A stretch of DNA of 12,670 nt from an uncultured Verrucomicrobiales bacterium (GCA_937916135.1 CALFTQ010000113.1:1-12670); one strand, 5' to 3'. Shown: positions 1 through 6,316, counted from the stretch's first letter. A program made the numbers and translations. The notes: generated by a model not told the origin, from the sequence alone.

Positions 1-54
1 TTCCAAAATGTTGCTGATATTTCTATTCTCTACAAAATCTTTGGGACACGTGTG
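1..54 (+). repeat. Right end of a dispersed inverted-repeat element (copy 1, cut by window edge)
   Basis: These 54 bases match the right end of the complete element at 4016-4237; I count 48 of 54 identical without gaps. The copy ends with the same terminal sequence, CTTTGGGACACGTGTG, which is the inverted form of the element's left terminus. The rest of this copy lies outside the window, so its length, core and target duplication cannot be seen. The bases after it, GCATGAAGC, would be one side of a 9-bp target duplication if this copy follows the rule of copy 2. Confidence 0.85.
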
Positions 55-83
55 GCATGAAGCACCCATGCTCCAGAAAGGGA

Positions 84-112
84 TTGCACGGGAGGCCGGA
101 ATATGCTAAAGT
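84..112 (+). promoter_or_regulatory. Candidate sigma70 promoter for the 63-residue membrane protein
   Basis: TTGCAC (84-89) and TAAAGT (107-112) are separated by 17 bases. Transcription would start near 119, only about five bases before the ATG at 125. The -10 box is weak (4 of 6), so this call leans on the same spacing being seen at other genes in the window. Confidence 0.35.
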
Positions 113-124
113 GCTCCCGGTGCA

Positions 125-316
125 ATGAGAGAGGAACTTCCAGCCAACGAGGATATTATCTTCACCCAGCAGATTGATAAAGTGGTGCTGGGGCCACGCA
201 ATAAGCCACGACGCATGGTTAATAGACTGACCATCATCTTCTGGCTCCTGTTTGCTCTCGCGGCGCTGGATTTGTGGCTTCTGCGCCTGCTGGGCTATAT
301 CTCCGCGCCGTGGTGA
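125..316 (+). CDS. Small single-pass membrane protein, function unknown
   Basis: A 63-residue protein with a polar and basic N-terminal half (GPRNKPRR at 23-30) and one clear hydrophobic segment at about 35-57, ending in APW. The positive charge just before the segment suggests the N-terminus stays in the cytoplasm. I recognise no family. The ATG at 125 is the only possible start, because an in-frame TAA lies at 107. There is no Shine-Dalgarno sequence; a candidate promoter at 84-112 would give an almost leaderless mRNA. A strong terminator follows the stop by six bases, which supports a real, singly transcribed gene. It converges on the secreted-protein gene at 359-877. Confidence 0.6.
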   Translation: MREELPANEDIIFTQQIDKVVLGPRNKPRRMVNRLTIIFWLLFALAALDLWLLRLLGYISAPW

Positions 317-322
317 ATACAG

Positions 323-348
323 AAAAGCCCGCCGGTTGGCGGGCTTTT
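323..348. terminator. Bidirectional rho-independent terminator
   Basis: A perfect 11-bp stem (323-333 with 338-348) closes a four-base GGTT loop. The GC-rich core GCCCGCC is flanked by AAAA on the left and TTTT on the right, so it can end transcription in both directions. It lies 6 bases after the stop of the plus-strand 63-residue gene and 10 bases after the stop of the minus-strand gene 359-877. Confidence 0.92.
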
Positions 349-358
349 GTGATTTTCA

Positions 359-877
359 TCAGAGGGGCAGCGGCATGACTTCGTGGTCGTGGTTGGCGGG
401 GTCGTGCGGGATGGAGGGTATCTCCTTGCAGGCGCCTCCGTTGAGCACTTCCAGCTGAGTGATGGGGCGCACCGGCATGACCACATCTCCAAGGTCGGCG
501 TAGTAATGTTTCTGCGTGATGCGGACAAGCTGACCGGGTTTGAGGTCTGCGAGCTTCTGGCGCATGTCATCCGGCTGGCCGGGCACATCGGCGCGGGCGT
601 CTACCACCAGCATGTTGCCTGCGGCGGCTTTGTCATCACCATACTTGCCGGGTTTCTCATAGGCTTCATTGCTGAGCACGCGGAACTGGGCGGCTTTCAT
701 GGCGTGGTCGCAGCGATCCGGGCAGAGAGCCGTGCGGAAATAGCAAGGGCGCTCCTGCATACCCAGGAACTGAGCAACGACGGTGTTGGAAGCCAGGAGC
801 TCAGCCTTTTCCGGAAGCGGAGCAGCGAATACGGCAGGCAGGAGGGCTGCCATCATCAGGAAGAGTTTCGATTTCAT
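359..877 (-). CDS. Secreted protein with Cys cluster and OB-like C-terminal part, unknown function
   Basis: A 172-residue protein with a typical signal peptide: MKSK, a hydrophobic stretch, and a likely cleavage after AVFA at residue 18. The mature part has a CX6CX3C cluster (C45, C52, C56) within RPCYFRTALCPDRCDHA, a fourth Cys at 150, and a His-rich tail (H158, H163, H165). Residues 110-146 (LKPGQLVRI... to ITQLEVL) look like strands of an OB-type barrel. The cluster could hold a metal or form disulfides in the periplasm, but that is inference. I do not recognise a named family. No Shine-Dalgarno sequence precedes the ATG. The gene starts 54 bases after the methyltransferase stop and may be the last gene of that operon, ending at the 323-348 terminator. 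Confidence 0.75.
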   Translation of the reverse strand: MKSKLFLMMAALLPAVFAAPLPEKAELLASNTVVAQFLGMQERPCYFRTALCPDRCDHAMKAAQFRVLSNEAYEKPGKYGDDKAAAGNMLVVDARADVPGQPDDMRQKLADLKPGQLVRITQKHYYADLGDVVMPVRPITQLEVLNGGACKEIPSIPHDPANHDHEVMPLPL

Positions 878-931
878 GATACGTTACAGGATGTTTGACA
901 CCAATAGAGCGATCGGCGTTGAATGATTTAT

Positions 932-1828
932 TTAGATTTTACGCAACAAGCAGCAGAAGCCCCCTGCCCCGAAACCATGTGCAGGCAGCAGGCGGTAGGC
1001 CGGGAAATCTGCCAGGCGGGAGCGGAACGGCGCCAGCAGAGGCACTTCCACGGCTTCCCAGCCGGGTACACGTTTGAGGATGTAGGCCATGACCTTTTCA
1101 TTTTCTTCCGGGTCGTAGGTGCAGGTGGTGTAGACGATGTGCCCACCAGGGTTCACGCACTGCACGGCAGAGAGCATGATACCCTTCTGCCGCTTGGCGT
1201 TGCCGTTCACCATGCCGGAACCCAGGCAGCCCGGGTTCTTAATTCCCTTGCAGAGCAGTGACTGGCCGCTGCATGGGGCATCCACCAGCAGCAGGTCAAA
1301 GGTCTCGCCGCTGCGGGCCCACTGGTCGGGGCGGTTGCCAGTCACGAGCACCTGGGGCATGCCGCATTGCTCCAGGTTCTGCCGCAGAATACCGCGGCGC
1401 CCGGGATGCACCTCGTTGGCGGTGTGGTTCACCGCCCCGAAGCGCGCGGCCATGAGCATGGTCTTGCCGCCGGGGGCGGCGCACATATCCAGCGAGGATG
1501 CCGGCGGCGGCACCACCGCCAGGCAGGCCGACTCCCAGCAGGAGGAGAGGTCAAGCGAATAGTACAACCCACGGGTATAGTCCTCATGTGCCGTAGGTTT
1601 CACCCCTGGTTCCGGCACATAGACACGGGGCGGCAACCAGGGGGCCGCCAATTCTGCGCAGGGGAAAGGCAGTACATAGTCCTGCGGAGCCAGGGCGGTG
1701 AGCACCACCGCCCCGCGGGATGACTTGCCCGCCCGCATGGCCGCAAGCAGAGACTCTGCCTCTGCCCCCTCTAAGCCAAGGCGGGAGCAGAGTCTCAATT
1801 CACCTTTGCCTGCGGGCTCTGCACTCAT
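932..1828 (-). CDS. NOL1/NOP2/Sun (RsmB/RsmF) family rRNA m5C methyltransferase
   Basis: A 298-residue class I SAM-dependent methyltransferase predicted to make 5-methylcytosine in RNA, most likely rRNA. The SAM-binding loop is DMCAAPGGKT at 114-123. Motif IV is DAPCSG, with the Cys at 186 that assists release. Motif VI is YTTCTYDPEENE, with the nucleophilic Cys at 236. The C-terminal strand pattern YRLLP...GFGAGGFCCLL is also typical. It lacks the NusB-like N-terminal domain of RsmB and is much shorter than E. coli RsmF, so any RNA-binding extension is missing; the exact target base cannot be told. The ATG overlaps the stop of the ROK kinase in an ATGA (1825-1828), implying translational coupling and one operon. 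Confidence 0.9.
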   Translation of the reverse strand: MSAEPAGKGELRLCSRLGLEGAEAESLLAAMRAGKSSRGAVVLTALAPQDYVLPFPCAELAAPWLPPRVYVPEPGVKPTAHEDYTRGLYYSLDLSSCWESACLAVVPPPASSLDMCAAPGGKTMLMAARFGAVNHTANEVHPGRRGILRQNLEQCGMPQVLVTGNRPDQWARSGETFDLLLVDAPCSGQSLLCKGIKNPGCLGSGMVNGNAKRQKGIMLSAVQCVNPGGHIVYTTCTYDPEENEKVMAYILKRVPGWEAVEVPLLAPFRSRLADFPAYRLLPAHGFGAGGFCCLLRKI

Positions 1829-2778
1829 GCCTTGCCGCGGGCTTCTGCTTCCTCCAGCGCCATCCTGGCGGCGCCGATGATACCGGCCTCGTTGCTGAAC
1901 TGGGCGGGCAGAATGCGCAGCTTCTCATAGTGCGGGCCGTAGGTCTGCGCTTTCAGGTAGCGGTGCAGCGGCTCAAAGAGCAGGTCTCCGGCCTTAGCCA
2001 CGCCACCGCCGATGATGAAGGCAGCGGGGTTCAGGATGTAGTGGCAGCTGAGCAGACCGGTTGCCAGCTTGCGGGCAATGTCATCCCACATGGCAAGAGC
2101 CACGGGGTCGCCCGCTTTGGCGGCAAGCTCAAGCGGATAGGGTGCGCAGTCTTCCAGCGGTTTTTCCTGCCCGGCGGCGGCATAAGCAGCGGCTGCGTCC
2201 TCCTGGATACGCGGGTGGCCTATGTAGTTTTCCAGAGCTCCATGGTTCTTGTAATAACCCAGTCGTCCCTGGTAATCGATGCTCAGGTGGCCGAGCTCAC
2301 CGGCAGCACCCAGGGAGCCGCGCAGCATCTGACCATTGGCCACAATACCGGAGCCCACCCCCGTGCCCAGCGTGAGGCACACCAGGTCATTCAGCCCCTT
2401 GCCGGCGCCGAGTTTCCACTCTGCATAGGCCATGCAGTTGGCATCATTATCCACCGCTGCAGGCAGGCCGGTCATCTCCTCCAGCATATCGCGCACCGGC
2501 ACATCATACCAGCCCGGCACATTGGTCAGAGAATCGGCAATGCCGCGGTCGTGATCCACGAAACCGGGAATGCCCATACCCACGGCTTTCACATCCGGAA
2601 ACTGGGCAATAAGCTCTTTGAGCCGTTTGCCGACTTCGGCAAAAATCGCATCAGGCGACACAAAATCCTGCGTGCGTACGGGTTCTGCGCGGCCGATGAG
2701 TTCTGTTCCGCGCACTACGGCAAACTTGATGGAGGTGCCCCCCATGTCCACACCGATACTTAAATCATTTTCTGCCAT
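1825..2778 (-). CDS. ROK-family sugar kinase (glucokinase-like), lacking the zinc-ligand cysteines
   Basis: A 317-residue cytoplasmic ROK protein, predicted to phosphorylate glucose or a related hexose with ATP. The phosphate-binding loop is GVDMGGTSIK (9-18). The catalytic Asp is D112 in VDNDAN. The adenosine-side motif is LGTGVGSG (137-144), and the sugar-contacting pair is E161 and H164 in GELGH. In most ROK proteins the region after GH carries a CXCGXXGCXE zinc site. Here it reads GRLGYYKNHGALENY (171-185), with no Cys, so zinc binding is probably lost. There is no DNA-binding N-terminal domain, so it is a kinase rather than a NagC-like repressor. It overlaps the methyltransferase gene by ATGA. 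A promoter at 3027-3054 may drive it together with the small ORF upstream. No Shine-Dalgarno sequence is visible. Confidence 0.9.
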   Translation of the reverse strand: MAENDLSIGVDMGGTSIKFAVVRGTELIGRAEPVRTQDFVSPDAIFAEVGKRLKELIAQFPDVKAVGMGIPGFVDHDRGIADSLTNVPGWYDVPVRDMLEEMTGLPAAVDNDANCMAYAEWKLGAGKGLNDLVCLTLGTGVGSGIVANGQMLRGSLGAAGELGHLSIDYQGRLGYYKNHGALENYIGHPRIQEDAAAAYAAAGQEKPLEDCAPYPLELAAKAGDPVALAMWDDIARKLATGLLSCHYILNPAAFIIGGGVAKAGDLLFEPLHRYLKAQTYGPHYEKLRILPAQFSNEAGIIGAARMALEEAEARGKA

Positions 2779-2793
2779 ATGGGGGACATGCTA

Positions 2794-2991
2794 TCACATT
2801 TCCCGGCCATGGAAAAGATAAAAAACAGATCCGGGGAGGATTTGTTCCTTTTCATGGATTTCCGGCATCTGTACCACAACCATGGGTTGAGGCAACAGTC
2901 CTGTTCCCACGCCCACAGGAAACGCCACGGCCAGCAGCATTCTCCAGTGGATTTTTCCAAGCAGCTCCATCATATGCCGCCAGCCTAGCAT
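2794..2991 (-). CDS. Possible small membrane peptide upstream of the ROK kinase
   Basis: A 65-residue reading frame from an ATG at 2991; a GTG at 2997 would add two residues. It has a hydrophobic segment beginning MLLAVAFPVGVGTGLLP, followed by a charged stretch (EIHEKEQ). Codon choice looks like the neighbouring genes, with many CTG, GTG, ATC and GAA codons. An extended -10 promoter lies about 30 bases upstream, and the ROK start is 15 bases downstream. I recognise no family. The stretch could equally be a long untranslated leader of the ROK gene. It is the only plausible gene in the otherwise empty 2779-3144 interval. Confidence 0.35.
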   Translation of the reverse strand: MLGWRHMMELLGKIHWRMLLAVAFPVGVGTGLLPQPMVVVQMPEIHEKEQILPGSVFYLFHGREM

Positions 2992-3026
2992 GCCCACCAG
3001 GCTGGAAAAACGATACCGCTCTGCTT

Positions 3027-3054
3027 ATTATATCATTGAACCTCACTATGAACA
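3027..3054 (-). promoter_or_regulatory. Extended -10 promoter for the ROK kinase / methyltransferase operon
   Basis: On the minus strand a perfect TATAAT (3032-3027) is preceded by TGA, making an extended TGnTATAAT. The -35 box is poor (TGTTCA, 3054-3049, 16-bp spacer), which fits an extended -10 promoter. Transcription would start near 3020, upstream of the small ORF and the ROK gene. Confidence 0.55.
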
Positions 3055-3144
3055 CCTTACTGGCATGCAGATTTTCTTCCTTGTCTGCCATCATTCGCAA
3101 TAAAGCACACTTTATGGCTCTACCTGTTGCAATTAAATAAGTTA

Positions 3145-3825
3145 TTAACGAATTTTCTTCAGGACGATTTCGACGTCATCCCGGGCGTGGGCCGGATAGA
3201 TATCGAGCCTGGAGTCGTGGCAAAAGCAGAGCACATTCGCCATGCGCCCCTTCAACTCCGAGGAGAAAGGAATACCATACCGGTCGCAGATTGCTGCTAC
3301 CTCGCGGTCGCGCAGTTCAAAGTCATCAAACGTCCACATGAGCAGCAGCCAATCAGCCCCGGAGAAAGGATACAGAGCAAGCACCCAGTCGCGGTAATCA
3401 TCCTCATATGCAGCAACAAGGCCGCCGCCGTCCACGGATTCCGGCTCCTGCAACTGCTCAGAAATAAGGCGTCTCATTGCCTCTGCCGACAAATCGAAGG
3501 GGACACAGGCCACGCTGACCTCGCGCGCCGGGAGTATCGCCAGTCGGGCCAGGCGGCGGCAGCGGGGTTCATTCGCCCCTTCGGTGGCCAGCATCCACCA
3601 GAATGCGTTTATCATGCATATTGCCAGCAGCAGAGCGGCGAAGCGCATTTCCGGCCATACCGGGGGCAGAAAGTACGCAGCCATGCCGGCCGCCACAATG
3701 GTGCCCAACGTCACAGCATACACCCACTTACGCGCCAGCAACGGCCGCTGCACCCACCACCATAGCACAGTGATAGCCACAGTGCCGGTAAATATGCAGT
3801 AGAAAGCAAGGTCCGACATGAGCAT
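3145..3825 (-). CDS. Membrane protein with C-terminal soluble domain, unknown function
   Basis: A protein of 226 residues from the ATG at 3825, or 224 from the ATG at 3819. It has three hydrophobic segments in the N-terminal third (from FYCIFTGTVAITVLWWWV, VYAVTLGTIVAAGMAAYF and FAALLLAICMINAFWWML), then about 140 soluble residues rich in acidic positions and Trp. I recognise no family. The reading frame can be extended to a TTG at 3861, but that TTG is the -35 box of a strong promoter (TTGACA, 17 bp, TATGCT), so I reject the extension. Transcription would begin at about the ATG at 3825, making a leaderless mRNA. A 6-bp AT-rich hairpin (3100-3115) lies downstream. The gene diverges from the plus-strand gene at 4320 across repeat DNA. 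Confidence 0.75.
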   Translation of the reverse strand: MLMSDLAFYCIFTGTVAITVLWWWVQRPLLARKWVYAVTLGTIVAAGMAAYFLPPVWPEMRFAALLLAICMINAFWWMLATEGANEPRCRRLARLAILPAREVSVACVPFDLSAEAMRRLISEQLQEPESVDGGGLVAAYEDDYRDWVLALYPFSGADWLLLMWTFDDFELRDREVAAICDRYGIPFSSELKGRMANVLCFCHDSRLDIYPAHARDDVEIVLKKIR

Positions 3826-3832
3826 GCGCTGC

Positions 3833-3861
3833 AGCATACGCGCCAGCCTGCAGAATGTCAA
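3833..3861 (-). promoter_or_regulatory. Sigma70 promoter of the membrane-protein gene
   Basis: On the minus strand a consensus TTGACA (3861-3856) is followed after exactly 17 bases by TATGCT (3838-3833). The predicted start of transcription falls at about 3826-3825, on the ATG at 3825. The -35 box sits at the edge of the degenerate repeat copy. Confidence 0.6.
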
Positions 3862-3864
3862 TCA

Positions 3865-4015
3865 GAAATCGTTGGGGAACCTTGTCGGAGTACGGAGCTT
3901 TCCTGCCTCCGGCATAGCCCCATAGGGCGAAGACAGAACTCCCGATTAAACGCACCGTGATTTCGGAGCTGAAGTCCGTACCCCCGGAAAACAACACACA
4001 TCCATTCATCGCTTG
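3865..4015 (-). repeat. Older, degenerate, inverted copy of the repeat element (interrupted by copy 2)
   Basis: Read on the minus strand from 4011 downward, 71 bases align with 4048-4117 of the complete element with one gap and, by my hand count, about 15 mismatches. The shared part covers the subterminal GAT.AAT.GATG, the CGGACTTCAG hairpin arm, the loop ACGGTGC and AATCGGGA. After that this copy carries about 40 extra bases (roughly 3898-3940). Alignment then resumes at CCGACAAGGTTCCCC, matching CCGACAGAGTTTCCCC of copy 2. Its other end seems to continue at 4247-4262, where AAAGTTT recurs on the minus strand. The complete copy therefore appears to have been inserted into this one. Confidence 0.65.
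4007..4015. repeat. 9-bp target-site duplication, left side
   Basis: CATCGCTTG directly abuts the left terminus of the 222-bp element and is repeated exactly at 4238-4246 directly after the right terminus. This is the mark of a transposition event and fixes the element's boundaries. Confidence 0.85.
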
Positions 4016-4237
4016 CACACGTGTCCCAAAGTTTGAGTACTAATCTCGATAAATTGATGTTTGTCGTTGTCGGGGCACGGGACTTCAGTCCCGAAATAAC
4101 GGTGCTTCCAATCGGGACTGAAGTCCCGTGCCCCGACAGAGTTTCCCCCACAAATTCCAATTTATCGAGCAGATAGGGGCTTCTTCCAAAATGTTGCTGA
4201 TGTTTCTATTGCTTACCAAATCTTTGGGATACGTGTG
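4016..4237 (+). mobile_element. Complete 222-bp MITE-like non-autonomous element
   Basis: The ends are inverted repeats: CACACGTGTCCCAAAG at 4016-4031, and its complement with one mismatch at 4222-4237. Inside lie a perfect 12-bp inverted repeat (4045-4056 with 4158-4169) and a perfect 27-bp hairpin (4068-4094 with 4112-4138). It is flanked by an exact 9-bp direct repeat. It contains no reading frame that could be a transposase, so it must be moved in trans. A 9-bp duplication is made by several DDE transposase families, and I cannot assign one. It lies between the divergent promoters at 3833-3861 and 4266-4294. Partial copies lie at 1-54 and 12538-12670. Confidence 0.85.
4068..4138. repeat. 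Perfect 27-bp REP-like hairpin in the core of the element
   Basis: The arms 4068-4094 and 4112-4138 are perfectly complementary and enclose a 17-base loop. Each arm is itself nearly palindromic (GGGACT-TC-AGTCCC), so the region can fold as one long hairpin or as two small ones, like paired REP units. It has no T-run, so it is not a standard terminator, though it may slow or end transcription. Confidence 0.9.
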
Positions 4238-4246
4238 CATCGCTTG
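4238..4246. repeat. 9-bp target-site duplication, right side
   Basis: An exact second copy of CATCGCTTG, directly after the right terminus of the element (see 4007-4015). Confidence 0.85.
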
Positions 4247-4265
4247 GTGATGTGAAACTTTATCC

Positions 4266-4294
4266 TTGTCAGGTGGCGTTGCTTTCTGTATGCT
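4266..4294 (+). promoter_or_regulatory. Sigma70 promoter of the 136-residue protein gene
   Basis: TTGTCA (4266-4271) and TATGCT (4289-4294) are separated by 17 bases. Transcription would start near 4301, giving an 18-20 base leader before the ATG at 4320. The TTG that opens the longest reading frame is this -35 box, and the ATG at 4290 lies in the -10 box, so neither can be the start. Confidence 0.55.
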
Positions 4295-4319
4295 CAAGGC
4301 AACAACACCCCTTTTTCAT

Positions 4320-4730
4320 ATGGCACTTACCGACACCACCCGATTCATAGAAGTAGATTTTCCGAATCTGAGCGAATCCGTTCCGGCATTCATCGAGGCG
4401 CTCCGGCACCGCGGGTTTGCCGTGGAGGAGCATTGCCTGGCCGGCAAGGTCTGGGAACTGAATCTGAGCAAGGGCGGGCAACTGATGCAGGTGATGGGTC
4501 TGCAGGTGGGGCTCAAACTTCAGATATGGCCAGAGAATGGCGGTATTGCTGTGCGGATGAGCCCGAATCTGCTGACTCGCCAAGGCTTGCAGGCTGCGCT
4601 GCTTTATTTTATCTGCACGCCGGCGCTTCTGCTGCCCGCATGGGGGCTGCTCCAGCAGCACCGGCTGGATGCGGAAGTGATGGAGCTTTTCACACGCTGT
4701 CTACACCACCCGCAGCACCGGGATTCATGA
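4320..4730 (+). CDS. Conserved-looking 136-residue protein with hydrophobic C-terminal segment, unknown function
   Basis: From the ATG at 4320 the protein begins MALTDTTRFIEVDFPNL. It has an alpha/beta-looking N-terminal domain to about residue 82, with several amphipathic strands (GKVWELNLSKGGQLMQVMG at 42-60, then LKLQIWP and GGIAVRM). A hydrophobic stretch (AALLYFICTPALLLPAWGLL, about 92-111) and a helical tail containing ELFTRCLHH follow. I recognise no named family. The start is chosen because two upstream candidates overlap the promoter at 4266-4294. There is no Shine-Dalgarno sequence. The stop is 25 bases from the convergent end of the glycosyltransferase gene, and I see no clear terminator between them. 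Confidence 0.7.
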   Translation: MALTDTTRFIEVDFPNLSESVPAFIEALRHRGFAVEEHCLAGKVWELNLSKGGQLMQVMGLQVGLKLQIWPENGGIAVRMSPNLLTRQGLQAALLYFICTPALLLPAWGLLQQHRLDAEVMELFTRCLHHPQHRDS

Positions 4731-4755
4731 GCCTCAACAGCTCGTTCTCCAGGCA

Positions 4756-6309
4756 TCAGTATGTTGTTTTCGGGGGAGGCAGCGCGCTCTCCCGCTCGTA
4801 GAGGATATACTCGGGTCGGCGTGCATGAGCCCCGAATGCGGGAAGCTCCAGCTCCGGATGGCGGAGCTCACGGTACCTTTCCGTTGAGCTCCTGAGCAGT
4901 TTCTTATCAGCCTCTTCGTTGCTTGCGGAACCGACCACATACCGGGGAGTACGCTTGCAGATTGCCTCCGCAAGTTCGGAACGGTGCTGAGCGTAGCCCC
5001 CCGGAATCATCGATGGGATAAAATGAGTCACGATGGGCACAGAACCGGTCAATCGATGCAAATGCAAAGCCCCCGCCGTATCGAGAATCACTACATCAGC
5101 CATCCCGCCTTTGGAAAGTTCTCGCACCAACCCATGGGTGGCAGCCTTCATTTCCTTGTTACCATTGTGGGGCATCAGGTATTGAACAGCAATAGGCAAG
5201 GCTGTAGCAAAAGCGAGCACCCCGACCAGCACAATGGCACCGCCCCATCTGGCAAGTCTCTCTTTCCACTGCGCGAGCAGAACAAGCCCTGGCAACCAAT
5301 ACACACTGAATACAAAAGCATAGTGAATATACCGATGAAAACCGCCATAGGCTGCATATGCGGATAAAGCAAAGGAGACAAAGAGCACAGTATAAGCGAT
5401 TTTCTCTCTGCACCCGCGCCAGAAGCGAGGGAGAAGCAGGAAGGGCAGCAGGCTCAGCCAGCCGATGATTGCGGCCAGCCACTCCGGCAAAGCCTGGTGC
5501 AGATGCAAGGGCACCAGCTCAGAAGGAAGCAGCCAGCCGAGAGAAAACAGCTGAGATTCACCCAGAGGAGCACTGCCATATCTGCATGCCGTCTCCACGT
5601 ATTCTTTCCAAAGAGGTATAAGGGCATCGTGCGCATAGAAATACCCCAGCACAGGCACCAGAAGAGACGCCCCACCCAGCAGCTGCATAAAGCCTGCCCG
5701 CCACCAGTCTCTGCCGGCTGCGACCATTCCCCACAGACAAAACGGCAACCAGAAGGCAGCCTGATTATACTTCACCAGCAGAACAACGGCCACCGCAAAT
5801 CCCAGCAGCCATTGCACACCAGCCGGCAGTTCTTCCTCCTCAACAACCCAGCGTGCCAGCCAGAACAGAGATATCTGCTGCAGCACCCAGGTAATTTCTG
5901 CCGGATGCAGGGAGAAATACAAAAACGAAACACTATACAGCCCGAGCACACCGAGAGAAGCCGCAGTGGGCAGAAATAAGCGTACGGTGCGGTAAGCAAA
6001 CAACAAGCCAAGCCCCACCAGTGGCGCTTCCAGCAGGCAGCCCCCCAGAAAACTGCCGGGAGTCAGCAACGACCCCAGGCCGTGCAGCAGAAAAACCAGA
6101 GGCCCTTTCAAATCTGCGAACTCCACATACGGAAGCCGGCCCTGCATCCACCCCTGCCCGATGAGGTAATAGATATTGAGGTCATATTCCGGGCGCAAAT
6201 GCATGCTCATGCTCGATGGGCTGAAACCACAACGCATAATGACAAACGCCGCCAGAGTACCGAACAGGTACACCAGCCAGCACTCTTTGTTAGACGGCCG
6301 AGTTTCCAT
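4756..6309 (-). CDS. GT-C type membrane glycosyltransferase (ArnT/PMT-like)
   Basis: A 517-residue polytopic membrane protein with roughly ten hydrophobic segments over residues 10-385 and a soluble C-terminal part of about 130 residues. The first outer loop holds EYD (41-43) and then GRLPYVEFADLKGP (57-70). This is the usual arrangement of PMT_2/ArnT-type enzymes, in which acidic residues act on a polyprenyl-phosphate sugar at the outer face of the membrane. The acceptor (lipid, glycan or protein) cannot be told, and no glycan cluster surrounds the gene. The candidate promoter at 6317-6345 would start transcription at the ATG, so the mRNA may be leaderless. It is divergent from peptide deformylase and looks like a single-gene unit. 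Confidence 0.8.
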   Translation of the reverse strand: METRPSNKECWLVYLFGTLAAFVIMRCGFSPSSMSMHLRPEYDLNIYYLIGQGWMQGRLPYVEFADLKGPLVFLLHGLGSLLTPGSFLGGCLLEAPLVGLGLLFAYRTVRLFLPTAASLGVLGLYSVSFLYFSLHPAEITWVLQQISLFWLARWVVEEEELPAGVQWLLGFAVAVVLLVKYNQAAFWLPFCLWGMVAAGRDWWRAGFMQLLGGASLLVPVLGYFYAHDALIPLWKEYVETACRYGSAPLGESQLFSLGWLLPSELVPLHLHQALPEWLAAIIGWLSLLPFLLLPRFWRGCREKIAYTVLFVSFALSAYAAYGGFHRYIHYAFVFSVYWLPGLVLLAQWKERLARWGGAIVLVGVLAFATALPIAVQYLMPHNGNKEMKAATHGLVRELSKGGMADVVILDTAGALHLHRLTGSVPIVTHFIPSMIPGGYAQHRSELAEAICKRTPRYVVGSASNEEADKKLLRSSTERYRELRHPELELPAFGAHARRPEYILYERESALPPPKTTY

Positions 6310-6316
6310 TTGTCAT

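Noticed and set aside
383..898. Plus-strand open frame of 171 codons
   Set aside because: It is antisense to the signal-peptide-bearing gene at 359-877, whose terminator and signal sequence fit the minus strand better.
1720..2763. Plus-strand open frame of 347 codons
   Set aside because: It is antisense to the ROK kinase, which has all catalytic motifs. The composition is shadow-like.
3100..3115. ATAAAG/CTTTAT hairpin downstream of the membrane-protein gene
   Set aside because: It is a six-pair AT-rich stem without a T-run. It could be chance and is not called a terminator.
4016..4237. CRISPR-like or tRNA-like reading of the structured repeat
   Set aside because: There are no regularly spaced direct repeats and no cloverleaf. 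Terminal inverted repeats with flanking target duplication explain the structure better.
4266..4319. 18-residue N-terminal extension of the 136-residue protein
   Set aside because: Its TTG is the -35 box and its internal ATG at 4290 lies in the -10 box of the likely promoter.
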